A DNA stretch of 64,000 nt from Elymus sibiricus. Lineage: Eukaryota > Streptophyta > Magnoliopsida > Poales > Poaceae. The position numbers and the translations under genes were made by a program. The stretch covers positions 310,992,486 through 311,056,485 of the forward strand of contig CM077665.1 of the NCBI GenBank assembly GCA_039707655.1. The letters run 5' to 3'. Below, piece by piece: positions 45,954 through 59,138 of this stretch. The number at the start of each line of letters is the position of its first letter. Position 1 is the first letter of the stretch. The notes under the pieces were generated by a model. That model was not told the DNA's origin. It did not search any database and saw only the letters and a list, made by a program, of their open reading frames with translations.

Positions 45954-46531
45954 GCAGGGGAGGGCTAGGTTAGGGGTTTTTGCCCGTTTTCGGACCGTCG
46001 GATCTCGATCGGGCGGTTCGAAACGGAGTGGTAGGCTAGGTGGGTTTAGGTGGGCTGTGTAGAGGTGTTGGGCTGAGAGAAGAGAGAGGTGGTGCGGCCC
46101 GACACAGAGTTTTGAAACACCGAAAACGTCCGCTATTTAACCGATGATGGTGTCGCTACAGTTGACTGTTCGGATATCAAACGACCCCCGATTGCGACGA
46201 AATTTGGCAGGCGGTCTACCTACAATAAAACAAGACCGCATGCCAACTTTCGACCCAATCCGAGAATATTTTCCACGCACTTTTATTAACATTATTTTCT
46301 CGATGCCGCGGGCGCGTGCGTGTGTGGTTGGTCACGAAACGGTTGTCGACGAAAACAAGGAGAACCGGCAACTACAAACGGATGCAAGTTTTGAAAAATG
46401 ACGGCAACGGATTGCCGATGTAATGCGGATGATGCGAATGATGCGATGATGAATGCAACAACCAAATAAATTACACGGCGACAACAAAATAAAAGGGGAA
46501 TCTTCTGGAGCGTCGGTCTCGGTATGTTACA

Positions 46532-46545
46532 ACTCTCCTCCACTT
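46532..46545 (-). promoter_or_regulatory. LARD-D polypurine tract
   Basis: On the minus strand AAGTGGAGGAGAGT immediately precedes the 3' LTR. Confidence 0.8.
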
Positions 46546-48507
46546 ACAAGAGATCTCGCCCCGAGATCTTAGAATGAGAAGGGGAAGAGGAAGAGGAAAG
46601 GAAGAGGTAAAACTTAGTTGCTTCTTTGACAAACGAGTGAAACCAATGAAACTTGAAGGTTGGAAAGAGATGAAGAATGACATGAGGAACAAGCAAGATT
46701 TCACAAGAAATTTGGGCAGCACTTTGGTATGAAAGGAGAGACAAAACTTGATAAGATGGAAGGAACTTGAAATGATTTGACAACACTCCGGTTGAACGGA
46801 TAAGCGAGGAAACAAACATGATCTTGACAAAACAAGGTCATGGATCGAAGAGAGCAACCTCTGGAACGAACTAATGATCGAAAAGACTTGAAGATTGAAA
46901 AGAATAAGACTATGAACTTGCAAAATTTAGATAGAACTTCGCGACAAGATACTTGAGAAAACTTGAGCTCTGGAAAGAAAAGATGAACAAATTAGCATTG
47001 AGATTTTGATATCATGAACAACTCCGGAAGAAGGATTGAGATCACCTTGATGAACAAGAATAAGATTTATGTTATGCTGATCCTTCATCAAATTAAATTG
47101 ATGACAAGCAACGGATTTGGCATACTACTTACTCTTCTTGAAAAGATTGAAGAGAGACTCATAAGCTGAAGAAGTCTTCACGAAACACCGGTACTAATTC
47201 ACAAACGAATGAGGATACCATGAACGAATGGAGATACAAGAGAATGAAGAGATCACGATTCAAGGCACCGGGATAATGGAGATACGAACGAAGAGACAAC
47301 AATTGAGAAGAATCAGAGAACGAAAGCTCAGAGCTGAGAACGAAGAAATCTTTTGAAATGATGGCCTTCGGAGGATCGAGAACAAAAACAACTCTGACAT
47401 GCTCCGGATAGATATGGAACGAATTACTCATGTTTGAAAACTATTAGAGAGGACAACAACAGGCTGACAAGACGAATCTTCAGAAGAATGAGCAAGGATT
47501 TAAGAGAAACTCTCCATCGGTCTTCAAAGCTGAGAATGATGACAAGAAAGAACATCATGAATTCCCGAGACACTCCGGAACAATGAATGAGGAAAGGTTG
47601 AGGCAGCGATGAAAAGATTTAGAAGCGATCTTGGAGAAGGAATATATATGACTGATGGAATTCATTCTTACATCATATTTTAAAGAACTCGAGGACATCT
47701 TCGGAAAAGATTAGAAGAGCCAGGTAAGATCTTGGGAAAGGACCTGTGGGTTATGGCCCCACTCAAAGAAAACACCATTGAAACGATTGCTTAGGATGAG
47801 AGATTGCACCGGTACAAATGAAAACTTGATGAGGTGAGAACCTCGAAATAATTGAAAGGATTTGGACGGAAACATGAGTGTTCTGAGATATCTTCAGCAC
47901 TCCGGATAAAATAGAAAGAGGCTTGGCTAAGAATTTCCAACATGGGGAATCAGATAACGAATGACAAGGATATGATGAACACCGAGAGGTTGAATTGAAT
48001 CCACCGGGAAAGAAACGATTAACTTGAAGCTCCCGAGCATCTTCACAATGAATCACCGGATAGAATACGGAAGAAAGATAGCGGAAGAATCACATGAATA
48101 GAAAAGGCACTTGGATGAGAATTTAATCCTTGAAGAAAAAGGGCGGGAGGGTGGGGAAAACAAAGAAAACATGGGACGGTTGAAAAAGAACTCCGGAAAG
48201 AAATAGGAGGATAGATCTTGCGAATATTGGGAAGGATTGAATTCACTTGAAGAGAAACACTCCGGCTGGAAAGGAATTTGACATGACCATCTGATTGATC
48301 AAGAGGATTGGCACTCCCATAGAAAATATGTGAACACCATTTGGGAAAGATAAGAAATCAACACTTGACATCGAAGCAACCCAACTTACCAAACTCCAAC
48401 AAAACAAAAGATGGGGCTTAAGGAACAAGACTGAAACAAATACATAACCCATTTGCATTAGCTGGAAGGATAATCCTAGGTAACTACTTGAATTCCCACC
48501 TGAGAAC
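46546..48507 (-). other. LARD-D interior, 3' part (non-coding)
   Basis: Purine-rich on the plus strand (many GAA/GAGA motifs), with no supported coding frame. It continues after the solo LTR at 50032-50636. Confidence 0.75.
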
Positions 48508-50026
48508 TGATAGGTCCATTTTGCATCATGTTTTATTACTGTTATTTATAATGTTTTTATGCATAATAATGCTTTGGGGAGTAGTTCTAATGCCTTTTCT
48601 CTCACTATTTGCAAGGTTTACATCAAGAGGGAGAATGCCGGCAACTGGAATTCAGCACCCCGAAAAAGCACGTCAGAGATACCTATTCTGCACAACTCCA
48701 ATGAAGCTGAAAATTTACGGAGAATTTTTATGCAATAAATAAAATATACTGGAGCTGGAAACTACCGGAGGGGGGCCACCAGGTGCCCACCCTCCACCAG
48801 GGCGCGCCAGCCCTACCAGGCGCGCCCTGGTAGAGGGTGGGCAACCTGGCCCACATCCGGAGCCCATCTTCTGGTCTAGAGTCCCAAAAAACATAAAAAA
48901 ATTAAGGAGAGGACTTTCGGGACGAAGCGCCGCCGCCTCGAGGCGGAACTTGGGCAGGAGCACTTTTGCCCTACGGCGGAGCGATTCCGCCGGGGGAACT
49001 TCCCTCCCAGAGGGGGAAATCAAAGCCATCGTCATCACCAACAACCCTCTCATCTTGGGGAGGCCATTCTTCATCAACATCTTCAATAGCACCATCTCAT
49101 CTCAAACCCTAGTTCATCTCTTGTGTTCAATCTTTGTACCGGAACCTCAGATTGGTACGTGTGGGTGACTAGTAGTGTTGATTACCTTGTGTAGTTGATT
49201 ACTATATGGTTTCTTTGGTGGAAGATTATATGTTCAGATCCATTATGCTATTCAATACACCTCTGATCTTGAGCATGCATATTATTTGTGAGCAGTTACC
49301 TTTGTTCTTGAGGTCACGGGAGAAGTCATGTTGCAATCAATCATGTGAATTTGATATGTGTTCGATATTTTGATGATATGTATGTTGTGATTCCCTCAGT
49401 GGTGTCATGTGAACGTCGACTAGATGACACTTCACCATCCTTGGGCCTAAGGGAATGCATTGTGGAGTAGTTATTAGATGATGGGTTGCTAGAGTGACAG
49501 AAGCTTAAACCCTAGTTTATGCGCTACTTCGTAAGGGACTGATTTGGGACCACATGTTTAATGCTATGGTTAGACTTTGTCTTAATACTTTTCTCGTAGT
49601 TGCGGATGCTTGCGAGGGGGTTAATCATAAGTAGGTTGTTAGTTCAAGTAAGAATAGCACCTTAGCACCGGTCCACTCACATATCAAATTATCAAAGTAG
49701 CGAACACAAATCAAACCAACATGATGAAAGTGACTAGACGAAATTCCCGTATACCCTCAAGAACACTTTGCTCATCATAAGAGATAGTTTTGGCCTGTCC
49801 TTTGCCACAAAAGGATTGGGCTACTTTGCTTCACCTTACCTATTGTTACCGTTACTTGCTCGTTACAAATTGCCTTGCTATCAAACTACTTGCTACTTAC
49901 AATTTCAGTGCTTGCAGAAATTACCTTGCTGAAAACTGCTTATCATATCCTTCTGCTCCTCGTTGGGTTCGACACTCTTACTTATCGAAAAGACTATGGT
50001 TGATCCCTTATACTTGTGGGTCATCA
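48508..50026 (+). mobile_element. Solo LTR of the Gypsy-B family
   Basis: 1519 bp from TGATAGGTCCATTTTGC to TGTGGGTCATCA with TSD AGAAC at 48503-48507 and 50027-50031. Sequence matches Gypsy-B LTRs in the opposite orientation. It lies in the LARD-D interior. Confidence 0.93.
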
Positions 50027-50031
50027 AGAAC

Positions 50032-50636
50032 CTCCGAATCTTTCTGGTTATGCAATCTGGTCCAATGGATACACGGATCAATTACTGAATAAAACACTCA
50101 ACTCCTAGCAATAATACTACCCACCAGTGTATCACATCCGTCAACACATAACCAGAGAAACCACGGAAACTCATCTACCTTAGACCCTCATAATCACAAC
50201 GATACTAAACATGGCAGTACATGTGATCCCGCTCCCACTACCGGGTGCCGCCACACTCTTCGCACCACGAATAGTATTGAAGCAATTTCGAACATCCGCG
50301 TCCTGAGATACTAAGGAAACTGAACGATAGCGATGTTTCAAGAATCCCCTGAAGCTCAACTCCCCGGATCCAATCCATACAGTCGGGAGGCACCAAGAAC
50401 AGAATTCCGGTCACGTCGACATCATAGAGGTTCCAAAATACCCGCGTGATCCTAAAAAAATTGAGTGAGAAGAGGGGAAGAATTAAAATTCCTAAATCAG
50501 GATTCCGCACCAAAGCATATAAGAGGAGTAAAAAGAATCCTAATCTCTGATATATAACTAGACTCAAAATAGTTTTTTCTTTTCTAGACTTGACTCGGCC
50601 AAGTTCGATCAATCAAGGATGCTCCTAGGTCGGTAC
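50032..50636 (-). other. LARD-D interior, 5' part (non-coding)
   Basis: Leader region between the primer-binding site and the solo LTR. No supported coding frame. Confidence 0.75.
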
Positions 50637-50649
50637 GGCTCTGATACCA
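50637..50649 (-). promoter_or_regulatory. LARD-D primer-binding site (initiator tRNA-Met)
   Basis: On the minus strand TGGTATCAGAGCC follows the 5' LTR after a 3-base gap; it is complementary to the 3' end of plant initiator tRNA-Met. Confidence 0.85.
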
Positions 50650-50652
50650 ACT

Positions 50653-53600
50653 TGTAACGCCCAAGATGTGGTCATATCCATAATTTGGCGCGAGGGCCTC
50701 GATAGGGATAGAAGCGCATCTCGTCGTTTCGCAAGAATGGATATCATTACAAGTACATGTAAAGAGGAGATGAGTATATGGAATTGGCTTACACTCTCCG
50801 GAAGCTAAATCATGTTCACATAAAATTCAACAATACATTCAATCACCATACAGAAGAGCAGGGTCCGACTACGGACGAAATCAAACGATAAAAGCGACAT
50901 CCATCCTTGCTATCTCAGGCTGTCGGCCTGGAACCCATCCTAGATCGATGATGAAGAAGAACAAGAACTCCAAATCAAACAAGCATCGCTCTCACGTCAT
51001 AGCATCACATTACCTGTACCTGCAACTGTTGTTGTAGTAATCTGTGAGCCACAGGGACTCAGCAATCTCATTTCCAAGGGTATCAAGACTAGCAAAGCTT
51101 AATGGGTGAGATATTGTTAAGTGGCGAGGCTGCAGCAAGCACTAAGCATTTATTTGAGTGGCTAACTTACGAGTACAAGAATAAGGGGGGTGATCGTCGC
51201 ATAAACAGACGTGAACTAGTAATGATCACTAAGTGATCCTGAACACCTACTTACGGTCAAACAAAACCCCATCGTGTTCTCTCTCGGTTCTGAAATTCAC
51301 GAGAAGAGACAGTCACGGTTACGCACACGGTTGGTGTATTTTAATTGAGTTTACTTTAAGTTTTCTATGACCGGATGTTAAATAAATTTCCAAGTTGCCA
51401 CATAACCGCGGGCACGGCTCTCATGAAAGATTTAACCCTGCAGGGGCGCTCCAACTCATCCATCACAAACTAACCATAAGATGCGTTGGAATTCCTCAAC
51501 CGCGGGATAAACCCGTAGTATTTGCGGAATCCCGATGGAAAATCTCAATCTCGAGATAGCCCGAAGTGTCCTCGAAATTCTGCGCACAAGACATTCAAGA
51601 AAGGTAAAACAAATCCAGCAAGACCGCCCGACGTGTCGACAAACCCGATAGGAGCCGCATATCTCGTTCTCAGGACACGACCGGATGAGCACTACGTACG
51701 GTGGCTGGATAGAGATCCCCCGAGTTGCCCCGGGTGGCCCCGCAAGTGGCTCTAGTTTGGACCAACACTCATGAGGAGCACTGGTCCGAGTTGTTGATTA
51801 ATTATCCACGGGGTCCGAAAAGTCCCTATGCAATTTTATTAGTCATTAGGCAAATGTAGTACCAATGTTGGGCCTTGCCAGAAGAATTTTATTCCAAAAC
51901 GAAAGTCAAGGGGGTCACCATAACAACCCCGAGCATGTTAGGAGCGCTCAATATGGAACATAACACCGGTACACAAGTAACTAGGGCGGCAAAAGTGGAA
52001 CAAAACACCGAGCAAAAGGCCAAGCCTTCAACCCCTTTACCAAGTATATATGTGCATTAAATTAAATAGCAATAATATTGTGATATATCAAAAAAGGATA
52101 TCCATGTTGGCACATGTAACAACTTGCACCTGCAACTAGCAATGCTATAAGAAGCGTTGAGCAAGCGGTAACATAGCCAAACAATGGTTTACTGGGGTGT
52201 GGAGGGGTTAGAGGCTTTTCATGGCATTTTGAGGCTTGAAAAACAAGTGGTAGGTAGCGAGACACAACGATGGAAACGAGACAACTAGCATGGAAATGAT
52301 AGTAGTGGTATCCAGGGAAATGGTCATCTTGCCTGAGATCCCGCTTGGAAGAAGAACGAATCCATGAAGTAGATGAACGGGCGTAGTCGAACGAAACCTC
52401 ACACTCCGAACGCTTTTGGAACTCTATCGAGAAGAAGCAATCTGAGAACAAACGATCAACACACGATAAACACCACAACATATGCATGACATGATGCGCA
52501 AACAACATGATGTAAGTCCGGTTTAGTTATGCAAGACATAGCAAAGCACAACAACCAATTACTACACATTAAGTGAAGCTCGATATGCAACGAGTTGCAT
52601 ATCGATGAAACTCCATGTTCAATTCTTATGTTCGATCTCGTTTAGCTACTCAACAATATTAAATGTTGTTAAACATGGCAAGAGGTGAAGCATAAGTAAA
52701 CTAGACATCTAGGCATATTAAATGAGGTCGAAAACAACATATAGCATTTCCGAAACCATCCCATGTGTTAATTTCGAGATTGATCCAGATCTGAACTAAT
52801 CATGTTTTATATTTATTAACAGCAGAATAAAGTGCACTGCATGATTATACACGTCATTCTAGTCGATTTACATATATAAAACATTTTCAACGAAGCTACG
52901 ACCTAAGAGCTATGACACACAAGATGAATATGTCATGAATGCAAAATGCATGCAAACAACAACCGTAGACCTGTCAAATCATGGATACAACAAGATATTA
53001 TGAAACTACATGAGATTCTAAGCAAGTTTCTTGTGCAATAGGTTCAAAACGGAGCTACGGTTAAACAATCACAAGCAACGGAAGTTTTATTTAAAATCTG
53101 CCCAAAATAGCAACATAGCATATTGCAACCCACAAATCAACAAGCTACAACCATCTAAAATGCACAACAAGGACATGGTGATGTATTCTATGTGATGCAC
53201 AACCATTCATCTCATTGTAGCAAATTGAATGGAAGCATGGATCAATAGGAAATGAGCTCACAAGATGACTATAAAATATAGCAGATTAGGACTTGGTGAA
53301 AATAACAGTTTTTAGCATAGCAGTTTTTCATGAAGGCATATTGGCAACAATAAACCTATATGCTACATGGCATATCATGGCATGAAAATCTACAGCATGG
53401 TAGAGGACATGATGCACTACAATTCATTCCATAGTGGCAAAGTCTAATTATGCATAGTAACATGGCTAGCATCAACACAACATGGCATTTTGAAGAAAAC
53501 AAATTCTCAGACTTGGTGAAAATTAGACTAGACATGTGCAGCAGTTTTTAACAGAATGACATGTTGGACAGCAGAATTAATTGTGATGCTAAACCTATTC

Positions 53601-55811
53601 ATGCCAACTATTGTCACAATATGATAGAGCATAACATGCTTTACAATACATCCCATTGTGGCAACACCAAATGAGCTATAGATCAATAGCAAACCACATG
53701 GCAAGACAACAACAAAATAACACAGTTTTCAGACTTAGAAATATTTAGCATCTCAAAACAGCAACATATTTTTATGGCAAGTTAGCAACAAGAAAATAAC
53801 ACCTAAACATGGATTTCTATAGAAACCAAAAATACCAGGGCCTAGCACACATGTCCAAGGGCATATCTCATGTTCAAAATTATTTCATCTCATGCATGGA
53901 TTAATTCATACAAGATAAACAAAAGGGCATCGTCACAAAATAACATGCACAAAAAATTGCTCAGATGATAAACTAATTGCACAGATAAATTCTATGGATT
54001 TTTCTACCCCCAAATCATATATAATATGCGGGTTTTTACAATAAAACAAATGACACAACATTTATGTGACATTAAGAAATAAACCGTTTTAGCAAGTTAT
54101 GTATGCAAATTAAATGCAAACATCACATTAAACATTTTTATCATGCATGAAAAAGGGATATAAATAATCTACACATTTTACATATATGGTTTGTTTAACC
54201 CCGATGCACGGTTAAATAAATATGCGCAATGTAAAATCATGACATTTATGCGAATTCCAAGAAAACAACATGTTAAACATTTTTTAAATATGGATGAAAG
54301 CGGGTTATTGCGAATCTACACGAGATTCTACACGTTTTACATATATAAAATATTTCGATACGATGCACGGTTAATTAGTTATTGGCATATTAAAAACATG
54401 CATTTTTTTCTGAAATTCTTAAATGCACTGGTTAAATAGAAAATTCGCAGCAGGAAAAAATACTATGCGGGCCGAATCTAGTGTGAACTGGGCTAAAAGG
54501 CAGGGCGTGATATAGCTATCTAGCGCAATAAGCGCTGTTTAGAGGAGCTGGGAGCAGGCTCACCTAGCGGCCATGGGCCGGCTGGTGGAGCGGCTCGGCT
54601 GGGCCTTGGCCCACGCACGGGGTCAACGCAGCGAGCGGGCGCTCTCCTCCTCGATCCCGATCGGGGGCAGAATGGAACGGCGGTGGCGCGGATCCGGCCG
54701 TGGGCGTCGGATCCGGGCGCGGCGGAGGTTGGGAGGCGGCCGGCGGCAGCGGGGCGGCTCCATTTCCGGTGAGGTGGCAGCTCGACGTAGGCCATGACTC
54801 CTGCATACGGGAGGGAGAGAGAGAACGGGGTGAGAGAGGGAGCGAACAAAGGAGAGAGGGGTGCGAGCGACCTGGCGGAGCAGCTCGACGTCGGCGGCGG
54901 GGCGCGTCGGTGGCGACCTGACGCGGAGGCGGGGTGAGCCCATGGGGATGGTCGGGGGAGGATGCAGGGCGCTCGGGCATGAGCGCCTCGGGCTGCGGCA
55001 GTGCTTCGGGCCCGGTTCAGCCCGGGGCGGGCCGGATGCGGGCCCCGCGGGCCTGCGGCATCTGGCGGGGAGGCCAGGGTGACGTGGAGCCTCCCGATTG
55101 GCTACGGGCGGCGACGCAGATGGCGGCGCGGCCGTTGGATGGTTGCCAAGTGGCAGCGGCGGACGGGGCCGGCGCAGAACACGGTGAAGGAGGCTAGGTT
55201 GTCCAAATTTGGACGCCAGGGTGTCTATTTATAGCAGTGGAGGGCCAGGTTAGGGGTTTTTGCCCGTTTTTGGACTATCGGATCTCGATCGGGCGGTCCG
55301 AAATGGAGGGGTAGGCTAGGTGGGTTTAGGCGGGCTGTGTAGAGGTGTTGGGGTGAGAGAAGAGAGAGGTGGTGCGGCCCGACACAGAGTTTTGAAACAC
55401 CGAAAACGTCCGCTATTTAACCGATGACGGTGTCGCTACAGTTGACAGTTCGGATATCAAACGACCCCCGATAGCGACGAAATTTGGCAGGCGGTGTACC
55501 TACAATAAAACAAGACCACACGCCAACTTTCAACCCAATCCGAGAATATTTTCCACGCACTTTTATAAACAATATTTTCTCGATGCCGCGGGCGCGTGCA
55601 TGTGTGGTTGGTCACGAAATGGTTGTCGACAAAAACGAGGAGAACCAGCAACTACAAACGGATGCAAGTTTTGAAAAATGACGACAACTGATTGCCGATG
55701 TAATGCGGATGATGCGAATGATGCGATGATGAATGCAACAACCAAATAAATCACACGGCGATAACGAAATAAAAGGGGAATCTTTTGGAGCGTCGGTCTC
55801 GGGCTGTTACA
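50653..55811 (-). repeat. LARD-D 5' LTR
   Basis: Begins TGTAACGCCCAAGATG and ends GGGCTGTTACA. It matches the 3' LTR throughout but lacks the MITE, and keeps the empty site CAGACTTAGAAAT at about 53731. Confidence 0.92.
55225..55233 (-). promoter_or_regulatory. TATA box of the LARD-D 5' LTR
   Basis: TATAAATAG at the position equivalent to 45945-45953. In the 5' LTR this would be the promoter of the element's genomic RNA. Confidence 0.65.
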
Positions 55812-57332
55812 TGATAACCCACAAGTGTAGGGGATCGTTCATAGCCTTTTTTGATAAGTAAGAGTGTCGAACCCAACGAGGAGCTAAAGGTAGAACAAAT
55901 ATTCCCTCAAGTTCTATCGACCACCGATACAACTCTACGCACGCTAATGCTTGCTTTACCTAGAACTAGTATGAAACTACTTTGCGGGAATAAAACTAGA
56001 AGTACTTTGCAAGATAATAAAGAACGTGGAAATAAAAGTTAGGTGCTGTTTTAATAAAAGAACAATAAAAGTAAATAACTTAGTAGAAAGCTTTTTGTGT
56101 AACGCAAGAGAAAGATTGTCCCTAGGCAATTGAATATAACATGATAGATACTTGTTATATGCAATGAGGGAGAGGCATATGCTAACACACTTTCCGTACT
56201 TGGATCATATGCACTTATGATTGGAACTCTAGCAAGCATCCGCAACTACCAAAGATCATTAAGGTAAAACCCAACCATAGCATTAAGTATCAAGTCCTCT
56301 TTACTCCCATACGCAACAACCCACCTACTCGGGTTTATGCTTCTGTCACTCAAGAAACCCACCATAGGCAAATCATGAACATATTGCAACACCCTATAGC
56401 GGGGATCCCTCACGTTTGCGCGACACGGAGGGCACTATAGGACAACACCATATCAACATACAACTCACATCCATAACATCATACCACAATTAACCCATAG
56501 GACAAAAGAGATCTACTCAAACATCATAGGATAGCCAAATATCATTGGCAAATAATATATGGAGTTGAGCACCATGTTTAAGTAGAGATTACAGTGGGGA
56601 GCAGAGGTGTTAGACCACTGCATAGAGGGGGAGAGAGTTGGTGTTGACGGCGGCGAAGTTGTTGGTGTAGATCGTCGTCACGATGATTGCCTCGACGGCG
56701 TTTCGGCGCCACCGGGAGAGAGGGGGAGAGAGCCCCGCTCCTTCTTATTCTTCCTTGGCGTCCCCCTAGATGGGAGGAGAGTTCCCCCTCTGGTCCATGG
56801 CCTCCATGGCGGCGGAGGGGCAGGAGCCCCTCCTAGATTGGATCTCCCTCTCTGTTCTCTTCTGTTTCGCGTTCCTGTTTTCTGGCCAAAACCATTTCTT
56901 ATATTCCTGGAGATCCGTAACTCCGATCGGGCTGAAATTTTGAGGGGATTTTTATCCAAAAATTAGCTTCCTTGCGCCCGAAGGAGAGCTCCAACCGACG
57001 TATGAGGTGGGCACAACCCACCACGCCGTGCCTGGGCCTTGTTGGCGCGCCCTGGTGTCTCTTGGGGGGGCGTGGGCCTCCGTTTGCGTTGATTCCACTT
57101 CTCAAAATTCAAAAATATTCCAAAAAAATCTCCGTAAAGTTTTATCGCGTTTGGACTTCGTTTCATATGGATATTCTGCGAAACAAAAAATGCAACAAAC
57201 AGGAACTGACACTGGGCACTGGATCAATAGGTTAGTCCAATAAATCATATAAATTGTTGCCAAAAGTATGTGAAAGTTGTATAATATTGGCATGAAACAA
57301 TCAAAAATTATAGATACGACGGAGACGTATCA
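55812..57332 (-). mobile_element. Solo LTR of another gypsy family at the LARD-D terminus
   Basis: 1521 bp from TGATAACCCACAAGTG to GGAGACGTATCA with TSD TTACA at 55807-55811 and 57333-57337. TTACA is also the last five bases of the LARD-D LTR, so it inserted exactly at the element's end. A GC-rich inverted repeat (GTGCCTGGGC...GGCGCGCCCTGG) lies at about 57025-57055. Confidence 0.93.
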
Positions 57333-57342
57333 TTACACATAA

Positions 57343-58075
57343 TGGATCTGAACATATAATCTTCCACCAAATAAACCATATAGTAATCAACTACGAGATG
57401 TAATCAATACTACTAGTCACCCACAGGTACCAATCTGAGGTTTCGGTTCAAAGATTGAACACAACAGATGAACTAGGATTTGAGAGGAGATGGTGCTGTT
57501 GAAGATGTTGATGAAGATTGGCCTCCCAAAGACGAGAGGGTTGTTGGTGATGACGATGGCTTCAATTTCCTCCTCCGGGAGGGAAGTTCCCCCGGTGGAA
57601 TCGCTCCACCAGAGGGCAAAAGTGCTCCTGCCCAAGTTCCGCCTCGAGACGGCGGCGTTCCGTCCCAAAAGTCCCCTCTCGATTTTTTCTAGGTCAAAAG
57701 ACCTTAAGTACCAGAAGATGGGCACCGGAAGTGGGCCGGGCTGGCCACAACCCACCAGGGCGCGCCTGGGGGCCTGGCGCGCCGTGGTGTCTTGTGGTTA
57801 CCAGGTGGCCCCCCTCCGGTAGTTATTTGCTCCAGTATTTTTTATATATTCCAAAATAATTATCCGTGAAGTTTCAGCTTATTTGGAGATGTGCAGAATA
57901 GGTGTCTCTGATATGCTTTTTCAGGTCCAGAATTCCAGCTACCAGCATTCTCCCTCTTTGTGTAAACCTTGCATATTATGAGAGAAAAGGCATTAGAATT
58001 ACTCCATAAAGCATTATTATGCATAAAAACATTATAAATAACAGTAGGAAATCATGATGCAAAATGGACGTATCA
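57343..58075 (-). repeat. Gypsy-B 5' LTR, second part (right of LARD-D)
   Basis: Continues the LTR from TGGATCTGAACATAT to GGACGTATCA. With 40203-40979 it totals 1510 bp, one base from the 3' LTR length. Confidence 0.92.
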
Positions 58076-58080
58076 ACGCT

Positions 58081-59138
58081 CCAAGCAAAACACATATCAT
58101 GTGATGAATAAAAATGTAGCTCCAAGTGACATACCGATGGATTGAGACGAAAGAGGTGATGCCTTCCGTGACATCCCCAAGCTTAGACACTTGAGTCTTC
58201 CTAGAATTTACCTTGGTGTGCCTTGGGCATCCCCAAGCTTAGGTTCTTTGCCGCTCCTTATTCCTTCATCCATCATGATAGCACCCAAAACTTGAAAATT
58301 TCTGCACACAAAACTCAGCAGAAAACTTGTGAGTTCCGTTAGTATGATAGGTATATCGAAAACTGTAGGTGCTGCTATAAATTGATTCATATTTTATTAT
58401 TGCATAAGGTACTGTATTCTAACTTCTCCATGGCTTATACTCCCGATACAATCCAAAGCATTATCAAAACAAGCAAACTATGCAAGCAAAAACAGAATGT
58501 GTCTAAAACAAAATAGTCTGTATTGATCTACGCAATCACCATACTTATGTAACTCAAAAAATTTGAAAAATTAGGAAAACTTGGGAACTTTGTTTAGAAA
58601 TATTGTGTAAAAAATTAAGATCAAAAACATGTTCCAGTAAAATCAGAGAAATTATGCACTGGACGCAAAAGTTTCTGTTTTTGCACCGTATCAATTCTAC
58701 TTATCATTCAAGTCATCTCAAAGGCTTTACTTGGCACAAACACTAATTTAAACATAAAAAATAAATAATTACAGTAGCAATAATTATGTTATCACACCAT
58801 GACAGAAATTAAAAACAAAAATTAAAGATAACTATTGGGTTGCCTCCCAACAAGCGCTATCATTTTATGCCCCTAGCTAGGCATAATGCATATTATCAAG
58901 TGATATCATCCTTAGTGTTCTCACCTTGGGGTGTGTGTCCATGGGGTGGCTTTTAAAAGACAATAGGAAACACATCATCAAGTAATATCTTGGTGTTTTC
59001 AATGCTGCTTTCCTTAAAACCTTCCGTATTTTCTCTTACTATCCAAGAATATTGTTTATTGATGGCATTGAAAACTTGTTGGATAATATGGATAGGAGAA
59101 ACTTCTTTACTGGTATTTTGATCAAAAGTATGATTATC
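58081..59138 (-). other. Gypsy-A internal region, 5' part (non-coding)
   Basis: Homologous to one unit of Gypsy-C's tandem block: shared AACAGAATGTG-type and CTGTTCTG-type blocks and the CTTGGGG stem-loop. No coding frame is supported. Confidence 0.75.
58212..58237 (-). repeat. Stem-loop with polypurine-like box (Gypsy-A)
   Basis: On the minus strand CTTGGGGATGCCC is followed by AAGGCACACCAAG; the same 26-bp hairpin as in Gypsy-C with one base changed. A second AAGCTTGGGGATG box lies at about 58178-58190. Confidence 0.75.

Larger units (their letters stand above)
40980..46531 (-). repeat. LARD-D 3' LTR
   Basis: Begins TGTAACGCCCAAGATG and ends GGTATGTTACA on the plus strand. It contains a Tourist-like MITE (44042-44407). 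About 41000-45150 is AT-rich without coding signal; about 45200-45920 is GC-rich. Confidence 0.92.
40980..57337 (-). mobile_element. LARD-D: large-LTR non-autonomous retrotransposon
   Basis: TSD CATAA at 40975-40979 and 57338-57342. The left (3') LTR is 40980-46531; the right (5') LTR is 50653-55811, its last five bases duplicated at 57333-57337 by a solo-LTR insertion. LTR length without insertions is about 5.16-5.18 kb; the interior is only about 2.6 kb and has no recognisable protein. PBS and PPT are clear. LTR copies differ at several positions per 100 bp in sampled stretches. This is the LARD pattern: long LTRs, minimal non-coding interior, proteins supplied in trans. I cannot name the family. 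Confidence 0.88.
23844..58075 (-). mobile_element. Gypsy-B: autonomous-type Athila-like element, complete with nested insertions
   Basis: The ends are TGATGACCC...GTATCA and the TSD is ACGCT at 23839-23843 and 58076-58080. The 3' LTR is 23844-25352; the 5' LTR is 40203-40979 plus 57343-58075, both about 1.51 kb. Without Gypsy-C and LARD-D the element is about 10.1 kb. Domain order on the minus strand is gag, protease, RT, RNase H, integrase, then a further open frame. The integrase shows the Athila-type pattern. I associate this LTR with the wheat Fatima family, from memory only. Reading frames are broken, so this copy cannot make its own proteins. Confidence 0.92.
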
